A stretch of DNA of 36,078 bases from NCBI GenBank assembly GCA_031263585.1, contig JAISFN010000002.1, positions 1 through 36,078 on the forward strand, given 5' to 3'. Under the pieces are notes generated by a model, which was given only the letters and a program-made list of their open reading frames with translations, was not told where the DNA came from and did not search any database. A program made the position numbers and the translations under genes. Positions 1-8,176 of this stretch are shown here, piece by piece (position 1 is the first letter of the stretch; every line of letters starts with the position of its first letter). This DNA comes from Prevotellaceae bacterium. Its GTDB lineage: Bacteria > Bacteroidota > Bacteroidia > Bacteroidales > UBA932.

Positions 1-2
1 TG

Positions 3-98
3 CCTAAGAAGATCCATGCCGTTACTCAAGCTGGTTTTTTGATTAAACTTATTATGTTCATTTGGGCGTACTCTTTCGATAAATTATACAAAATCTAA
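3..98 (+). CDS. C-terminal fragment of an unidentified protein, cut by the window edge
   Basis: Frame 3 is open from the left edge to a TAA at 96-98 and encodes 31 residues beginning PKKIHAVTQAGF and ending FDKLYKI. Only the C-terminus is present. The basic start followed by a hydrophobic FLIKLIMFIWAYSF stretch resembles the tails of some DDE transposases, but I cannot assign a family and a short membrane-protein tail is also possible. Decayed transposases elsewhere in the window make the first reading reasonable. It is separated from pyrD by about 190 bp of AT-rich DNA. Confidence 0.4.
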   Translation, partial: PKKIHAVTQAGFLIKLIMFIWAYSFDKLYKI

Positions 99-200
99 TT
101 AGCAACTTGAATTAATTAAAAAGGTATCGGATAATGGGCATCACATAATTAATAATTATATGCGACATGCGAAAAATCACAATACCTGTACACATATTAT

Positions 201-250
201 TTTATTATTAACGATTCACAATTAGCCATTAACATATTAGCGCATTAAAA
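201..250. repeat. Periodic AT-rich intergenic repeat, copy A
   Basis: The stretch contains spaced units of the type ATTAGCCATTAACATATTAG, with ATTAGC or ATTAAC recurring about every 10-11 bp. Related stretches lie upstream of rpiB, the flippase, the gene at 20579 and the hexosaminidase. It ends just before the pyrD -7 box. The remainder of 99-264 shows nothing else I can identify. Confidence 0.45.
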
Positions 251-257
251 AATGGTG

Positions 258-265
258 TATCTTTG
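258..265 (+). promoter_or_regulatory. -7 box (TAnnTTTG) for pyrD-hemH
   Basis: TATCTTTG matches the Bacteroidota sigma-ABfr -7 consensus. No good -33 TTTG is seen 19-21 bp upstream. The box overlaps the possible GTG start at 265, so that start would lie at or before the transcription start. This favours the ATG at 286. Confidence 0.55.
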
Positions 266-285
266 TGCATCCAAACTTTCATGCC

Positions 286-1320
286 ATGTATAAACTGTTT
301 CGCCCTATATTATTTTTATTTTCACCCGAAAGTATTCATCATATTATCGTATTTATGATGAAGGTAGTAGGGTATATCCCATGTTTATCGTATTTGTTAC
401 GCAAGCACTTCACCATAAGCGACAAACGACTGGAACGGGAGTTATTCAACATAAAATTTTCCAATCCTGTAGGGTTGGCAGCCGGTTTTGACAAAAATGC
501 CGAAGTATTTAGCCAAATGGCCATGTTCGGCTTTGGGTTTATCGAAATAGGCACAGTAACCCCTTTAGCGCAAAAGGGCAATGCCAGGCCCCGCTGTTTT
601 CGCCTGCCCGCTGATAAAGCTATTATCAACCGGATGGGATTCAATAATAAAGGGGTAGAAGTCGCCGCAAAACGCCTGCATAAAAAACGTAAACATGGAT
701 TGATTATCGGGGGAAATATAGGTAAAAACACAGCAACTAGCAACGAGAATGCCAATAACGATTATAACCATGACTTTACAACGCTTTATGATTACGTTGA
801 TTATTTTGTAGTTAATATAAGCTGCCCAAATATAAACAATTTACGTGAACTGCAAAATAAAGATGAACTGACCGCACTGTTAACCGGACTGGTTGAGGAA
901 CGCCGTTTTCAGGATGAATACAAACCTATCCTGCTTAAAATATCGCCCGATTTAAGTTTCGAACAGATTGACGAAACACTCGATATTATTGATAAAATAG
1001 GGATCGACGGAATAGTTGCCACAAATACAACAACATCGCGCAAAGGGTTAAAGGCATCTACACGAAAAATCGAGAAAATCGGAAACGGTGGATTAAGCGG
1101 AACGCCGCTAGCACAACGCTCGTTGGAAATTGTACGGTATATCGACCAAAAAACTGGAAGCAAGCTTCCCATTATCGGGGTCGGAGGGATTATGACTGTA
1201 CAAGATGCTATAAATATGTTAAATGCCGGAGCCAGCCTCGTGCAGGTTTACACCGGATTTATATACGAAGGCCCCGGTTTTGTAAAACAGATAAACCGCC
1301 GACTATTACAGCCAAACTAA
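286..1320 (+). CDS. pyrD: Dihydroorotate dehydrogenase, quinone type (class 2)
   Basis: PyrD oxidises dihydroorotate to orotate in pyrimidine synthesis, and class 2 enzymes pass electrons to membrane quinone. The protein has the hydrophobic N-terminal extension typical of class 2, then the FMN barrel: SNPVGLAAGFDKN, the GFGFIEIGTVTP strand, NRMGFNNKG, and a C-terminal GVGGIMTVQDA phosphate-binding loop. The motif that normally reads NISSPN in class 2 enzymes reads NISCPN here, so Cys (codon 823-825) replaces the usual catalytic Ser; class 1A enzymes use Cys at this place. I chose ATG 286 over GTG 265 because the latter overlaps the -7 box. The hemH start follows 3 bp after the stop, so the two form an operon. 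Confidence 0.93.
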   Translation: MYKLFRPILFLFSPESIHHIIVFMMKVVGYIPCLSYLLRKHFTISDKRLERELFNIKFSNPVGLAAGFDKNAEVFSQMAMFGFGFIEIGTVTPLAQKGNARPRCFRLPADKAIINRMGFNNKGVEVAAKRLHKKRKHGLIIGGNIGKNTATSNENANNDYNHDFTTLYDYVDYFVVNISCPNINNLRELQNKDELTALLTGLVEERRFQDEYKPILLKISPDLSFEQIDETLDIIDKIGIDGIVATNTTTSRKGLKASTRKIEKIGNGGLSGTPLAQRSLEIVRYIDQKTGSKLPIIGVGGIMTVQDAINMLNAGASLVQVYTGFIYEGPGFVKQINRRLLQPN

Positions 1321-1323
1321 GCA

Positions 1324-2331
1324 ATGTCGACAAAAACCGCCATACTTTTAGTAAATGTAGGTAGCCCCAATAGCCCGCAAACAAAGGATGTGCGCCGCTA
1401 CCTAAAGCAATTTTTGTATAATAAACGCGTTATTGGAGTACCCAAGTTTCCGCGCTGGTTTTTGGCAAATTACATTATCGCCCCGTTTCGTGCACCCAAA
1501 TCGGCAAAACTTTACAAGCAATTATGGACAGCCAACGGTGCGCCATTAGTTCATTATACACAATTAGTTAATGAAAAATTACAGGCTGAACTCGAAAAAA
1601 AAGCAGATGTTTTTGTGGGGATGAATTACGGCAAACCCTTTATACGGGAGACATTGCAAATCGTCCGGCAAGTCGGCTATGCCAAACTGATTGTACTGCC
1701 CATGTTTCCGCAATATGCTTCATCATCGTCCGGCGCAACTATCGAAACGGTTATGAGCCTTGTTAAACAATGGACAGTCATCCCTGAAATACACATCGTT
1801 AATCAATTCTACAACCATCCGTTATTCATCAAAGCATTTGCCGACCGGATAAAATCAAGCCATCCGGAAGATTACGAACACATTATCTTTTCGTACCATG
1901 GGCTACCTGTCAGCCATTTGCAACAAACATGTGCCATACCTGACTATACCGAATGCAATTGCGAACATACGGATAGCCAGAATAATAATACTTGCTACCG
2001 GTTTGCCTGTTACCAAACAACCCGGCTATTGGCAAACGAGCTCAATCTGGATAAAAGCACGTATTCGGTAGGGTTTCAGTCCCGCATGTCGCAAGGCTGG
2101 ATTCAGCCGTTCACCAATAAATTGCTTATTGCCAAAGCCCGGCAGGGAGTAAAAAAAATTCTGGCTGTATCTCCCTCATTTGTTACCGATTGCCTAGAAA
2201 CAACTATCGAAATTGGTTTCGAGTACAGAAAACTTTTTCAAGAATACGGAGGCCAAAAACTCGATTTAGTCGAGAGCCTAAATGATAGCCCTTTATGGAT
2301 AAACGCTCTGAAAAATATATTAATGGATTAA
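1324..2331 (+). CDS. hemH: Ferrochelatase
   Basis: HemH inserts Fe(II) into protoporphyrin IX, or into coproporphyrin III in the coproporphyrin-dependent pathway. At 335 residues it is normal length. The N-terminal LLVNVGSPNSP loop, the YASSSSGATIE segment (about 131-141), the catalytic His in SYHGLPVSH (His192) and the C-terminal SFVTDCLET motif with the catalytic Glu (about 292) are all present. Between residues 200 and 230 there are five cysteines (203, 211, 213, 224, 229), ending in a CYRFAC motif. Internal cysteine clusters bind [2Fe-2S] in some bacterial ferrochelatases, so a cluster here is a fair inference but not shown. It lies 3 bp after pyrD. Confidence 0.95.
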   Translation: MSTKTAILLVNVGSPNSPQTKDVRRYLKQFLYNKRVIGVPKFPRWFLANYIIAPFRAPKSAKLYKQLWTANGAPLVHYTQLVNEKLQAELEKKADVFVGMNYGKPFIRETLQIVRQVGYAKLIVLPMFPQYASSSSGATIETVMSLVKQWTVIPEIHIVNQFYNHPLFIKAFADRIKSSHPEDYEHIIFSYHGLPVSHLQQTCAIPDYTECNCEHTDSQNNNTCYRFACYQTTRLLANELNLDKSTYSVGFQSRMSQGWIQPFTNKLLIAKARQGVKKILAVSPSFVTDCLETTIEIGFEYRKLFQEYGGQKLDLVESLNDSPLWINALKNILMD

Positions 2332-2340
2332 TTGTGAAGT

Positions 2341-2430
2341 ATTGATTTATAGATCTGTTTATTTGCCAATTCTATAATCGGCATATTATCTCGTCGGCAT
2401 ATCAGCAAATTGCCCAATTGATACATTGCC
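2341..2430. repeat. Periodic AT-rich intergenic repeat, copy B
   Basis: Units such as CGGCATATTATC, CGGCATATCAGCAAATTGCC and TTTGCCAATT follow at about 10-12 bp spacing after hemH. They resemble the stretch upstream of the flippase at 14795-14890. The copy sits between the convergent hemH and zinc-ribbon genes. Confidence 0.4.
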
Positions 2431-2440
2431 TTACTGATAA

Positions 2441-2476
2441 ATAAAAAATAACCGCATGCTTGTATACAAACGGTTA
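2441..2476 (-). terminator. Rho-independent terminator of the zinc-ribbon gene
   Basis: On the minus strand TAACCG pairs with CGGTTA (2449-2454 with 2471-2476), and the interior contains the self-complementary TTGTATACAA. The minus-strand continuation is TTTTTTAT. It lies 26 bp past the stop of the 2502-2768 gene. Confidence 0.7.
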
Positions 2477-2501
2477 CTTTCTGGTTTTTGAAACTTAGTA
2501 A

Positions 2502-2768
2502 CTATGAATCAGTTTTCCACCTTTTTAAAGTAGGAAAAAATTGGCGCATTTGAGCTATGGCTTCTTCGCGAGTAACAGGTGGTACCCATTTGTTGGTGTA
2601 TTCTGCACAAACGTCAATCATTTCTGCCATTGTACAATCGGACGTAAACTCACCATTATCAAAACAGTACGAACAATATTCCCGATTTAACGAGCTATCT
2701 TTGTTTATACCCAAAACCTCATCATTTTCCAAAGGCATTCCGCAACTCTGACAATAATTTACTTCCAT
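2502..2768 (-). CDS. Small double zinc-ribbon protein
   Basis: The 88-residue protein begins MEVNYCQSCGMPLEND. It has CxxC pairs at Cys6/Cys9 and Cys32/Cys35 (YCSYCFDNGEF), with further cysteines at 45 and 54. This layout fits the putative zinc-ribbon family annotated in Pfam as zf-ribbon_2 (PF12674), whose biochemical role is unknown. The C-terminal half (TREEAIAQMRQFFPTLKRW) is predicted helical. It stands alone with its own terminator. The family call is fairly secure from the cysteine pattern; no function can be given. Confidence 0.82.
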   Translation of the reverse strand: MEVNYCQSCGMPLENDEVLGINKDSSLNREYCSYCFDNGEFTSDCTMAEMIDVCAEYTNKWVPPVTREEAIAQMRQFFPTLKRWKTDS

Positions 2769-2949
2769 AATGCTAGTTTTTTTATTAAACTCAATGATGT
2801 AAAAATCAATTATGCAAAAGTAATAAAGCTATGCAAATTATAGTCTGTTTTAACTTATTTTTACAAAATTTAATAATAAAGCTTACAGGCTGTTTTTGAA
2901 TATATTACTTTAGCTTGTTTCAACACGATGCCGTTTTATGTCGATTTAT

Positions 2950-2957
2950 TATCTTTG
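2950..2957 (+). promoter_or_regulatory. -7 box upstream of sufE
   Basis: TATCTTTG matches the Bacteroidota -7 consensus and would give an 80-nt leader before sufE. I see no convincing -33 box. Confidence 0.45.
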
Positions 2958-3037
2958 TAATAGAATTTACAATGAACAAAACTGCAATAATAGCCTGGTA
3001 AGAGGGTTGAACTTGCAGGTTTTTCGAAAATATAATT

Positions 3038-3463
3038 ATGACAATTAACGAAATACAAGACAAAATAATTGACGAATTTAGCGTTTTTGACGATTGGATG
3101 GATAAATATAGTTATTTGATTGATTTGGGGAAAGATTTACCCCCTATTGATGCATCGAAGAAAGACGAAGCTCATTTGATAAGCGGGTGCCAGTCACGGG
3201 TGTGGATAAATGCCGAAATGCATGATGGCAAAATATTTTTTACGGCCGACAGTGATGCCGTGATAACAAAAGGTATTATTTCGTTGTTAATACGTACGTA
3301 CTCACGGCATACGTCCGACGAAATTTTAAATGCCGATTTGTATTTTATCAACCATATCGGACTGAAAGAGAATCTTTCGCCGACACGTGCCAACGGGTTA
3401 CTGGCAATGATTAAACAAATAAAATTGTATGCGCTTGCATTAAAAACAGAACAAAATGGATGA
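3038..3463 (+). CDS. sufE: SufE family cysteine desulfurase activator
   Basis: SufE accepts persulfide sulfur from the SufS cysteine desulfurase and passes it to the SufBCD scaffold during Fe-S cluster assembly. The 141-residue length is typical. The key loop reads LISGCQSRVW, with the sulfur-accepting Cys at position 51. The WMDKYSYLIDLGKDLPP segment before it is characteristic of the family. The next gene starts 8 bp before this one stops, so the two are translationally coupled and both concern Fe-S metabolism. The suf core genes are not in this window. Confidence 0.93.
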   Translation: MTINEIQDKIIDEFSVFDDWMDKYSYLIDLGKDLPPIDASKKDEAHLISGCQSRVWINAEMHDGKIFFTADSDAVITKGIISLLIRTYSRHTSDEILNADLYFINHIGLKENLSPTRANGLLAMIKQIKLYALALKTEQNG

Positions 3464-3770
3464 TATACTTGAAATTGAACATAATATCGTAAAAGCATTA
3501 CGTAATGTATACGATCCCGAAATACCTGTAAATATTTACGACTTAGGGCTGATTTATGAAATTGAGGTCGATGAAAACGGAAAAGCATTTATTACCATGA
3601 CACTAACCGCACCCAACTGCCCTATGGCCGACCAATTAATTGAAGATGTACACGAACAGGTAAGCGATGTTCCCGGTGTTACGGATGTTGCTATAAACCT
3701 TACTTTCGACCCGCCATGGGATCAGAGTATATTATCGGATGAAGCCAAGTTAGAACTCGGTTTATTGTAA
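3456..3770 (+). CDS. sufT: SufT/DUF59 (MIP18-like) Fe-S assembly protein
   Basis: The 104-residue protein is a single MIP18/DUF59 domain, with the signature DPEIPVNIYDLGLIY near residues 20-34 and the conserved TAPNCPMAD loop around Cys55. Relatives (SufT, YitW, PaaD) take part in Fe-S cluster maturation or delivery. It overlaps sufE by 8 bp and is almost certainly co-transcribed with it. The symbol rests on this context, as DUF59 proteins are hard to tell apart by sequence. Confidence 0.85.
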   Translation: MDDILEIEHNIVKALRNVYDPEIPVNIYDLGLIYEIEVDENGKAFITMTLTAPNCPMADQLIEDVHEQVSDVPGVTDVAINLTFDPPWDQSILSDEAKLELGLL

Positions 3771-3926
3771 CACAAATTTTAAGCATTGTAAATTGATTAT
3801 TGCTGATTGGATATTGTTTTAATTTATAACGCAATAAGCATTTTATAAATAAGACAATAATTTATTTCGACTGCTTAATTAATTGATAAGCCAAGTTATA
3901 AAAAAATCCGGCTATTTTATTGATAT

Positions 3927-6590
3927 TTAATAATTTTTCTGGAAAAACTCGTAATATCCCGTAAAATACTTACTGTCTCTTAACAAGAAAAGATTGATAT
4001 CCGATATTACACAGATGGTATATGAACTATCGAGCTGGCTTCCGAATATACTTGCTTCATCATTCAATACATCTTTGTAATATTTCATGGCGGCATTTTT
4101 ATTCCGAAATAAGCCTACCAATATCAACTTGTTACCCCGTCCTATATCTTCATCGCTTACATCGTAGTTCTCGTTCAGATAAAAATCGGCATTACGAGCT
4201 ATTATATTGAATTTTATTTCATTAGCATCACCTTTCGGGTTAACCAGTACGGCAAAATAATGCTCACCGTCGGCAGTGGAATAATTTACAACAACTTCTT
4301 CCTCAGGTTCTGCCTGTTCATCTTCCGTCCCAGCTTGGGAATCCCCTTTTTTATCGAGGTTTGCTAGCAATGCTTTAGCCTGTACAGCCATATCGTTTGT
4401 AGGGAATTTCTCGATAATTTCATTCATGGCTGTTCTGTATTGCAGAGTATCTCCCTTGTAATCGGTCGATAATGCCCTCAGCAAATAATACTGGGGTAGC
4501 AGTGTGTTACTGGGTTCTGTAGTAATCACTTTTTCGGCCATTTGTACGGCCTGTGCATAATTAGCTTGGGTATACTGGTATAACGCAGCCATATAAGCTC
4601 CTTCGGTCGCTTTTTCCTGCGCCTGCAATTGAGTGATAAATGTGGGATCGAGTGCAGCCTTTACCTGGGGATTATTCGGGTATATCTGCGCCATTGTATT
4701 CTTGTAATATGTGGCATTATCGGCATCCCCCGCTTTGGTATATAGATCATATAAAGCGATATACGCTTGCGGTTGCAACGAGCTGTTCGGGAAACGGTTG
4801 TTCATATCCACGAACGCGTGAATTGCCGCCCAGTAATTTTGAAGGTCGTCACGGTAAGCCTCGCCGATGTTAAACATGGCCGTTAAAATATTTTTGTTTG
4901 ATTCTTTCATCGCCTCTTCACCAACAGGAATATCGAGCAAATAAAACTCCTTATCTTTTCCGGTCAACCCTCTTTTCTGTTTTTCGACTTCGCTAACGGT
5001 AAGCGATTGTGAATCGGCGCTGCCCAATTCTTCGATATCCTGCATTTGCATGCCCTTATTACGCCTGCGCCAGTTATCCTCTAGTTTCCGCCTGCCCCAC
5101 CGCATTTGGAAATCATTAAACCCGAGACTAAGGGCAGTAGTATTATAAAAATACCATTGTCCGCTTGCCGATTGCGCCGTAGACTCATTCATATTCCGGC
5201 TCCGCTCGGCCTGATAGATTTGCTGCTGGCGTTGCTGCTGCATTTCCTGCTGCGCTTTTTCGGCTGCCGAGGCTTCTTCTATTCTTTTCTCAATCAGCCT
5301 ATCCCTCTCCTCAGGTGTCATTTGAGCAATTTTTTGCAAACTGTCCTGTTTTTGGACAAACTCCAAATTTTCAGCCAGTTTCCGCAGTTTTTGAACTTTG
5401 CCAGTAATTTCCTCATACCTTGAATGTTCAATGCCAATTATTTTCGCCGAACTATCATAATAATGATATGCTTTCACATAATCGGGTAAATCGTAGTAGT
5501 AATTCGCCAAAGCATTATACGATAATGCCTTTTGCCGGTTGTTAATACTTTGTGCACTTATCGATTTTTGATAGTATTCCAAAGCTTTGGACATATTGTT
5601 ATCAGCCTGTTCAACCGTTGCCAGCGCATAATATATCTGATCCAGGTATTCCTCGTTCCGGGAATCTTTCAACGCTTTTTCGAGTGTTTTACGGATATTC
5701 GACTTCTGAGTAAGCGAATCGTACGAGAATGCTTTGGCCATCTGCGCATTAAACGATGTAAAATAAGGCGGGTTCATTTTTATCACCTTGTCATAATGGG
5801 CTAAAGCTTTGGCTTTGTCGCCAATTTGGGTATATAACTGAGCCAGAATATAATTGTATCTGATTTTTGTTGCTTTACGAACTATATTATTAAGCGCTTT
5901 TCCCAAATAGCCGATTGCTTCGGGGTAATTTTTTTGCTTTATTTTGATATCGGTCCATGCTTCATTTAATGTCGGCAATAATTTCTCGGGGAAATTTTTA
6001 TCTTTTTCCAATAATTTCAATGTATTTTCGGCTGTCCCTATATCACCTTGCTGGGCTTGCGTAATGGCCAGCCATAAGCGTGTTTCGAAAATACTCGATT
6101 CCTTCGGATACTCTAAAATCGCAAATTCAAATATTTTTTTTGCCTCGCCGTAATCCCGCAAAAACACATTTGCTTTTCCCATCAAAAGGTAGGCATCATC
6201 CACCATGATGTTAAACTCGCGTTTGTTGTAAAACTCCCTGTCTTCCTTTGTCATCCCCGATTTTCGTTTGGGCTTTGCCGTTATCGAGTGTACATCAACC
6301 GTTTTTTTGGTTTTTTCAATTGTCCGTTGCATATCACTGGCGATTAAGCCTGTAACATTTTCAAACTCAAACGAAAAAACAGGAAGAATTTCGTCAAAAC
6401 CGGCAGGTTCATTTCTCTCCGATTTTTTAAACCCCTCGTTAAACGCATCGCGTCCATTGAAAAGTACGTTAAAATATGCCGTAACATCGTGGTATTGGCG
6501 GTTTACAAATGTGTTTTTTTTGGTTGAGCAGCTAAACATCAACAACAATACAAACGCCAACAAAAAAATATGGGTGTATCTTACTTTCAT
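3927..6590 (-). CDS. sprE: TPR lipoprotein of type IX secretion, PorW/SprE-like
   Basis: The 887-residue protein starts with a lipoprotein signal (hydrophobic residues 7-19, then SCSTKK with the acylated Cys at 21). Next comes NRQYHDVTAYFNVLFNGRDA, an N-terminal motif I associate with SprE (Flavobacterium) and PorW (Porphyromonas). Many tetratricopeptide-type helical repeats fill residues about 140-400 and 570-740. A charged Gln/Glu-rich linker lies near 430-470, and a C-terminal beta-rich domain begins at HYFAVLVNPKGD. PorW/SprE is an outer-membrane-associated component needed for T9SS function. No other T9SS gene is in the window. A TATCTTTG -7 box on this strand lies about 130 bp upstream (6720-6727). 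Confidence 0.85.
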   Translation of the reverse strand: MKVRYTHIFLLAFVLLLMFSCSTKKNTFVNRQYHDVTAYFNVLFNGRDAFNEGFKKSERNEPAGFDEILPVFSFEFENVTGLIASDMQRTIEKTKKTVDVHSITAKPKRKSGMTKEDREFYNKREFNIMVDDAYLLMGKANVFLRDYGEAKKIFEFAILEYPKESSIFETRLWLAITQAQQGDIGTAENTLKLLEKDKNFPEKLLPTLNEAWTDIKIKQKNYPEAIGYLGKALNNIVRKATKIRYNYILAQLYTQIGDKAKALAHYDKVIKMNPPYFTSFNAQMAKAFSYDSLTQKSNIRKTLEKALKDSRNEEYLDQIYYALATVEQADNNMSKALEYYQKSISAQSINNRQKALSYNALANYYYDLPDYVKAYHYYDSSAKIIGIEHSRYEEITGKVQKLRKLAENLEFVQKQDSLQKIAQMTPEERDRLIEKRIEEASAAEKAQQEMQQQRQQQIYQAERSRNMNESTAQSASGQWYFYNTTALSLGFNDFQMRWGRRKLEDNWRRRNKGMQMQDIEELGSADSQSLTVSEVEKQKRGLTGKDKEFYLLDIPVGEEAMKESNKNILTAMFNIGEAYRDDLQNYWAAIHAFVDMNNRFPNSSLQPQAYIALYDLYTKAGDADNATYYKNTMAQIYPNNPQVKAALDPTFITQLQAQEKATEGAYMAALYQYTQANYAQAVQMAEKVITTEPSNTLLPQYYLLRALSTDYKGDTLQYRTAMNEIIEKFPTNDMAVQAKALLANLDKKGDSQAGTEDEQAEPEEEVVVNYSTADGEHYFAVLVNPKGDANEIKFNIIARNADFYLNENYDVSDEDIGRGNKLILVGLFRNKNAAMKYYKDVLNDEASIFGSQLDSSYTICVISDINLFLLRDSKYFTGYYEFFQKNY

Positions 6591-6846
6591 AATGTTACAA
6601 CATTAAGTCTACAAATATTTTTATCACAAATACATACAACTTTCGACCAAAAAAGTTTTTCATGCAATAAATTAATCACGCAAACTAATTAGTAATACTT
6701 CTCTTTTTAATGAACATGACAAAGATACAGAAAAATTCAAATGATAATACTACACAAAATCAACTGGAAACTGATTGTCGGTTATTTATATACCAACATA
6801 CAACCCCAGCGCCATTTTTTTAATACTAATTTTTTAACACCATTTT

Positions 6847-6878
6847 TTTGATTTTTATAATCTTCTTTTGTATTTTTG
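6847..6878 (+). promoter_or_regulatory. Bacteroidota promoter, TTTG-N20-TATTTTTG
   Basis: TTTG at 6847-6850 and TATTTTTG at 6871-6878 are separated by 20 bp, a full match to the -33/-7 consensus. The box lies 17 bp before the ATG at 6896. It overlaps the upstream in-frame ATG at 6848, which decides the start of the next gene. Confidence 0.75.
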
Positions 6879-6895
6879 AGAAAAAGAATTGCCGG

Positions 6896-7486
6896 ATGAA
6901 GTTTTTTAAATTATATAAGCATTATTTGATTTTACTGATGCTGGGGTTAATGTTAAGCGCCAGTTCTCATGCTCAGCAAATTATCGGAAGCGGTGATACC
7001 ACTCGGATTACCATTCCTGCTTCCAAATCGTCTTTCGGGCTTTTAGGCATTCCCTCGGAATTAATGAATACGGAGAATATCGAAGGCATGTCTCCGATGA
7101 TGCGGAAATTCGAGCTTAATAAAGATTATACCGAAGAATATAAAAAATATGGACTTATGCGCCCCGAAATCAATTTGCATTTAGATTATTATAATCCACA
7201 GAAAAGCTGGCATCCTGCACTTTATGCATTGGCATTAGTGGCTGCCTTTTTTAATAACAGGATAACAACCATACAAGAAGAACAGTATACACACATTATG
7301 AATGAATTATATAATTATCCCACTTCTACATCTCGTTATGGAGTTACGCAGTTCAACATATCGAAAGGCGTATTTGGGCGTCCCGATATTACTGTATCCG
7401 GTTATAAAACATTCATGCCCGAAGTTAATCCATATGCAAATCCAATGCTACGGGAGGATGCTATAAAGGAACCAACTAAAAAGTAG
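6896..7486 (+). CDS. Secreted protein of unknown function
   Basis: From ATG 6896 the protein is 196 residues with a clear Sec signal peptide (hydrophobic LILLMLGLMLSASSHA, cleavage likely after SHA-Q). I chose this start because the longer version from 6848 would begin inside the promoter. The mature part has no recognised domain. It contains SFGLLGIPSELMN, an acidic/basic middle, one hydrophobic segment (about HPALYALALVAAFFNN) that may be a membrane anchor, and a proline-rich tail. Its 3' end overlaps the convergent thioesterase gene by 11 bp. I do not recognise the family. Confidence 0.75.
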   Translation: MKFFKLYKHYLILLMLGLMLSASSHAQQIIGSGDTTRITIPASKSSFGLLGIPSELMNTENIEGMSPMMRKFELNKDYTEEYKKYGLMRPEINLHLDYYNPQKSWHPALYALALVAAFFNNRITTIQEEQYTHIMNELYNYPTSTSRYGVTQFNISKGVFGRPDITVSGYKTFMPEVNPYANPMLREDAIKEPTKK

Positions 7487-7883
7487 CTCCCTGTTCAAAA
7501 GCTTCGATTTTAGCCCGCCATTCGTCCGGCAATGGAAATGATAATTTGGTGTACGTATCGAACGTCGAGAGTACCGAATAGCTGTCCATCTTTATGTTAC
7601 CATCCTTATCAACTATGCGCTGGCGCATTTTCAAGCTTTTATTCCCCGTTTCGTAAATGCATGTCTGTACTTCAATCGTATCATCCATAAATGTAGGAAT
7701 CAGGTAATTATTCTCAATATGCGCTACAACTATGGTACGCCCTTGCCACAAAGCTGCATCGGGCAAAACTTTAAGCGTATAAGCCAAACGGCCAAGATCG
7801 AGGTATTGGTTATACATCGAATTGTTTACATGACCGAAAATATCAACGTCGCTAAAACGGATTTGAATGGGAATACTGAGCAT
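7476..7883 (-). CDS. Acyl-CoA thioesterase, 4-hydroxybenzoyl-CoA thioesterase fold
   Basis: A single hotdog domain of 135 residues. The N-terminal signature IRFSDVDIFGHVNNSMYNQYLD carries the catalytic Asp (position 14) of YbgC/FadM-type thioesterases, followed by GHVNN. These enzymes hydrolyse short- to long-chain acyl-CoA; the substrate cannot be read from the sequence. It is convergent with the secreted-protein gene, with 11 bp of tail overlap. A TATTTTTG -7 box on the minus strand lies at 8026-8033, giving a leader of about 140 nt. Confidence 0.88.
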   Translation of the reverse strand: MLSIPIQIRFSDVDIFGHVNNSMYNQYLDLGRLAYTLKVLPDAALWQGRTIVVAHIENNYLIPTFMDDTIEVQTCIYETGNKSLKMRQRIVDKDGNIKMDSYSVLSTFDTYTKLSFPLPDEWRAKIEAFEQGATF

Positions 7884-8100
7884 TTTAAATATTGTAAATT
7901 GATCATTGAATATTATGTAAAGGTGTATTACGCAGTATTTTGCGTTTTATAAAATACATCAACTAAATTTACAAGCCGGGCAAAGCCAATAATTTGTTTT
8001 GATCATTTATCTTAATTTTTTATTGCAAAAATACCGGTTTTTTTAATTTGCTAATGAGATAATATGCAAATTTGAGAATTTGAAAGTTATCAAATAAATA

Positions 8101-8145
8101 TTTCACTACTAATTATTAACACATTAGCAAATTGGCAAATTATTA
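8101..8145. repeat. Periodic AT-rich intergenic repeat, copy C
   Basis: CACATTAGCA, AATTGGCA and AATTA units lie directly upstream of the rpiB -7 box. It is one of six or seven such stretches in the window. Confidence 0.45.
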
Positions 8146-8147
8146 TT

Positions 8148-8155
8148 TACTTTTG
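8148..8155 (+). promoter_or_regulatory. -7 box for rpiB
   Basis: TACTTTTG fits TAnnTTTG and lies 21 bp before the rpiB ATG. No well-placed -33 TTTG is seen; the AT repeat occupies that region. Confidence 0.5.
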
Positions 8156-8176
8156 TACTTTTAATGCATTATAAAA

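Noticed and set aside
265-285. GTG start for pyrD at 265
   Set aside because: The GTG overlaps the TATCTTTG -7 box, so it would not be within the transcript in usable form.
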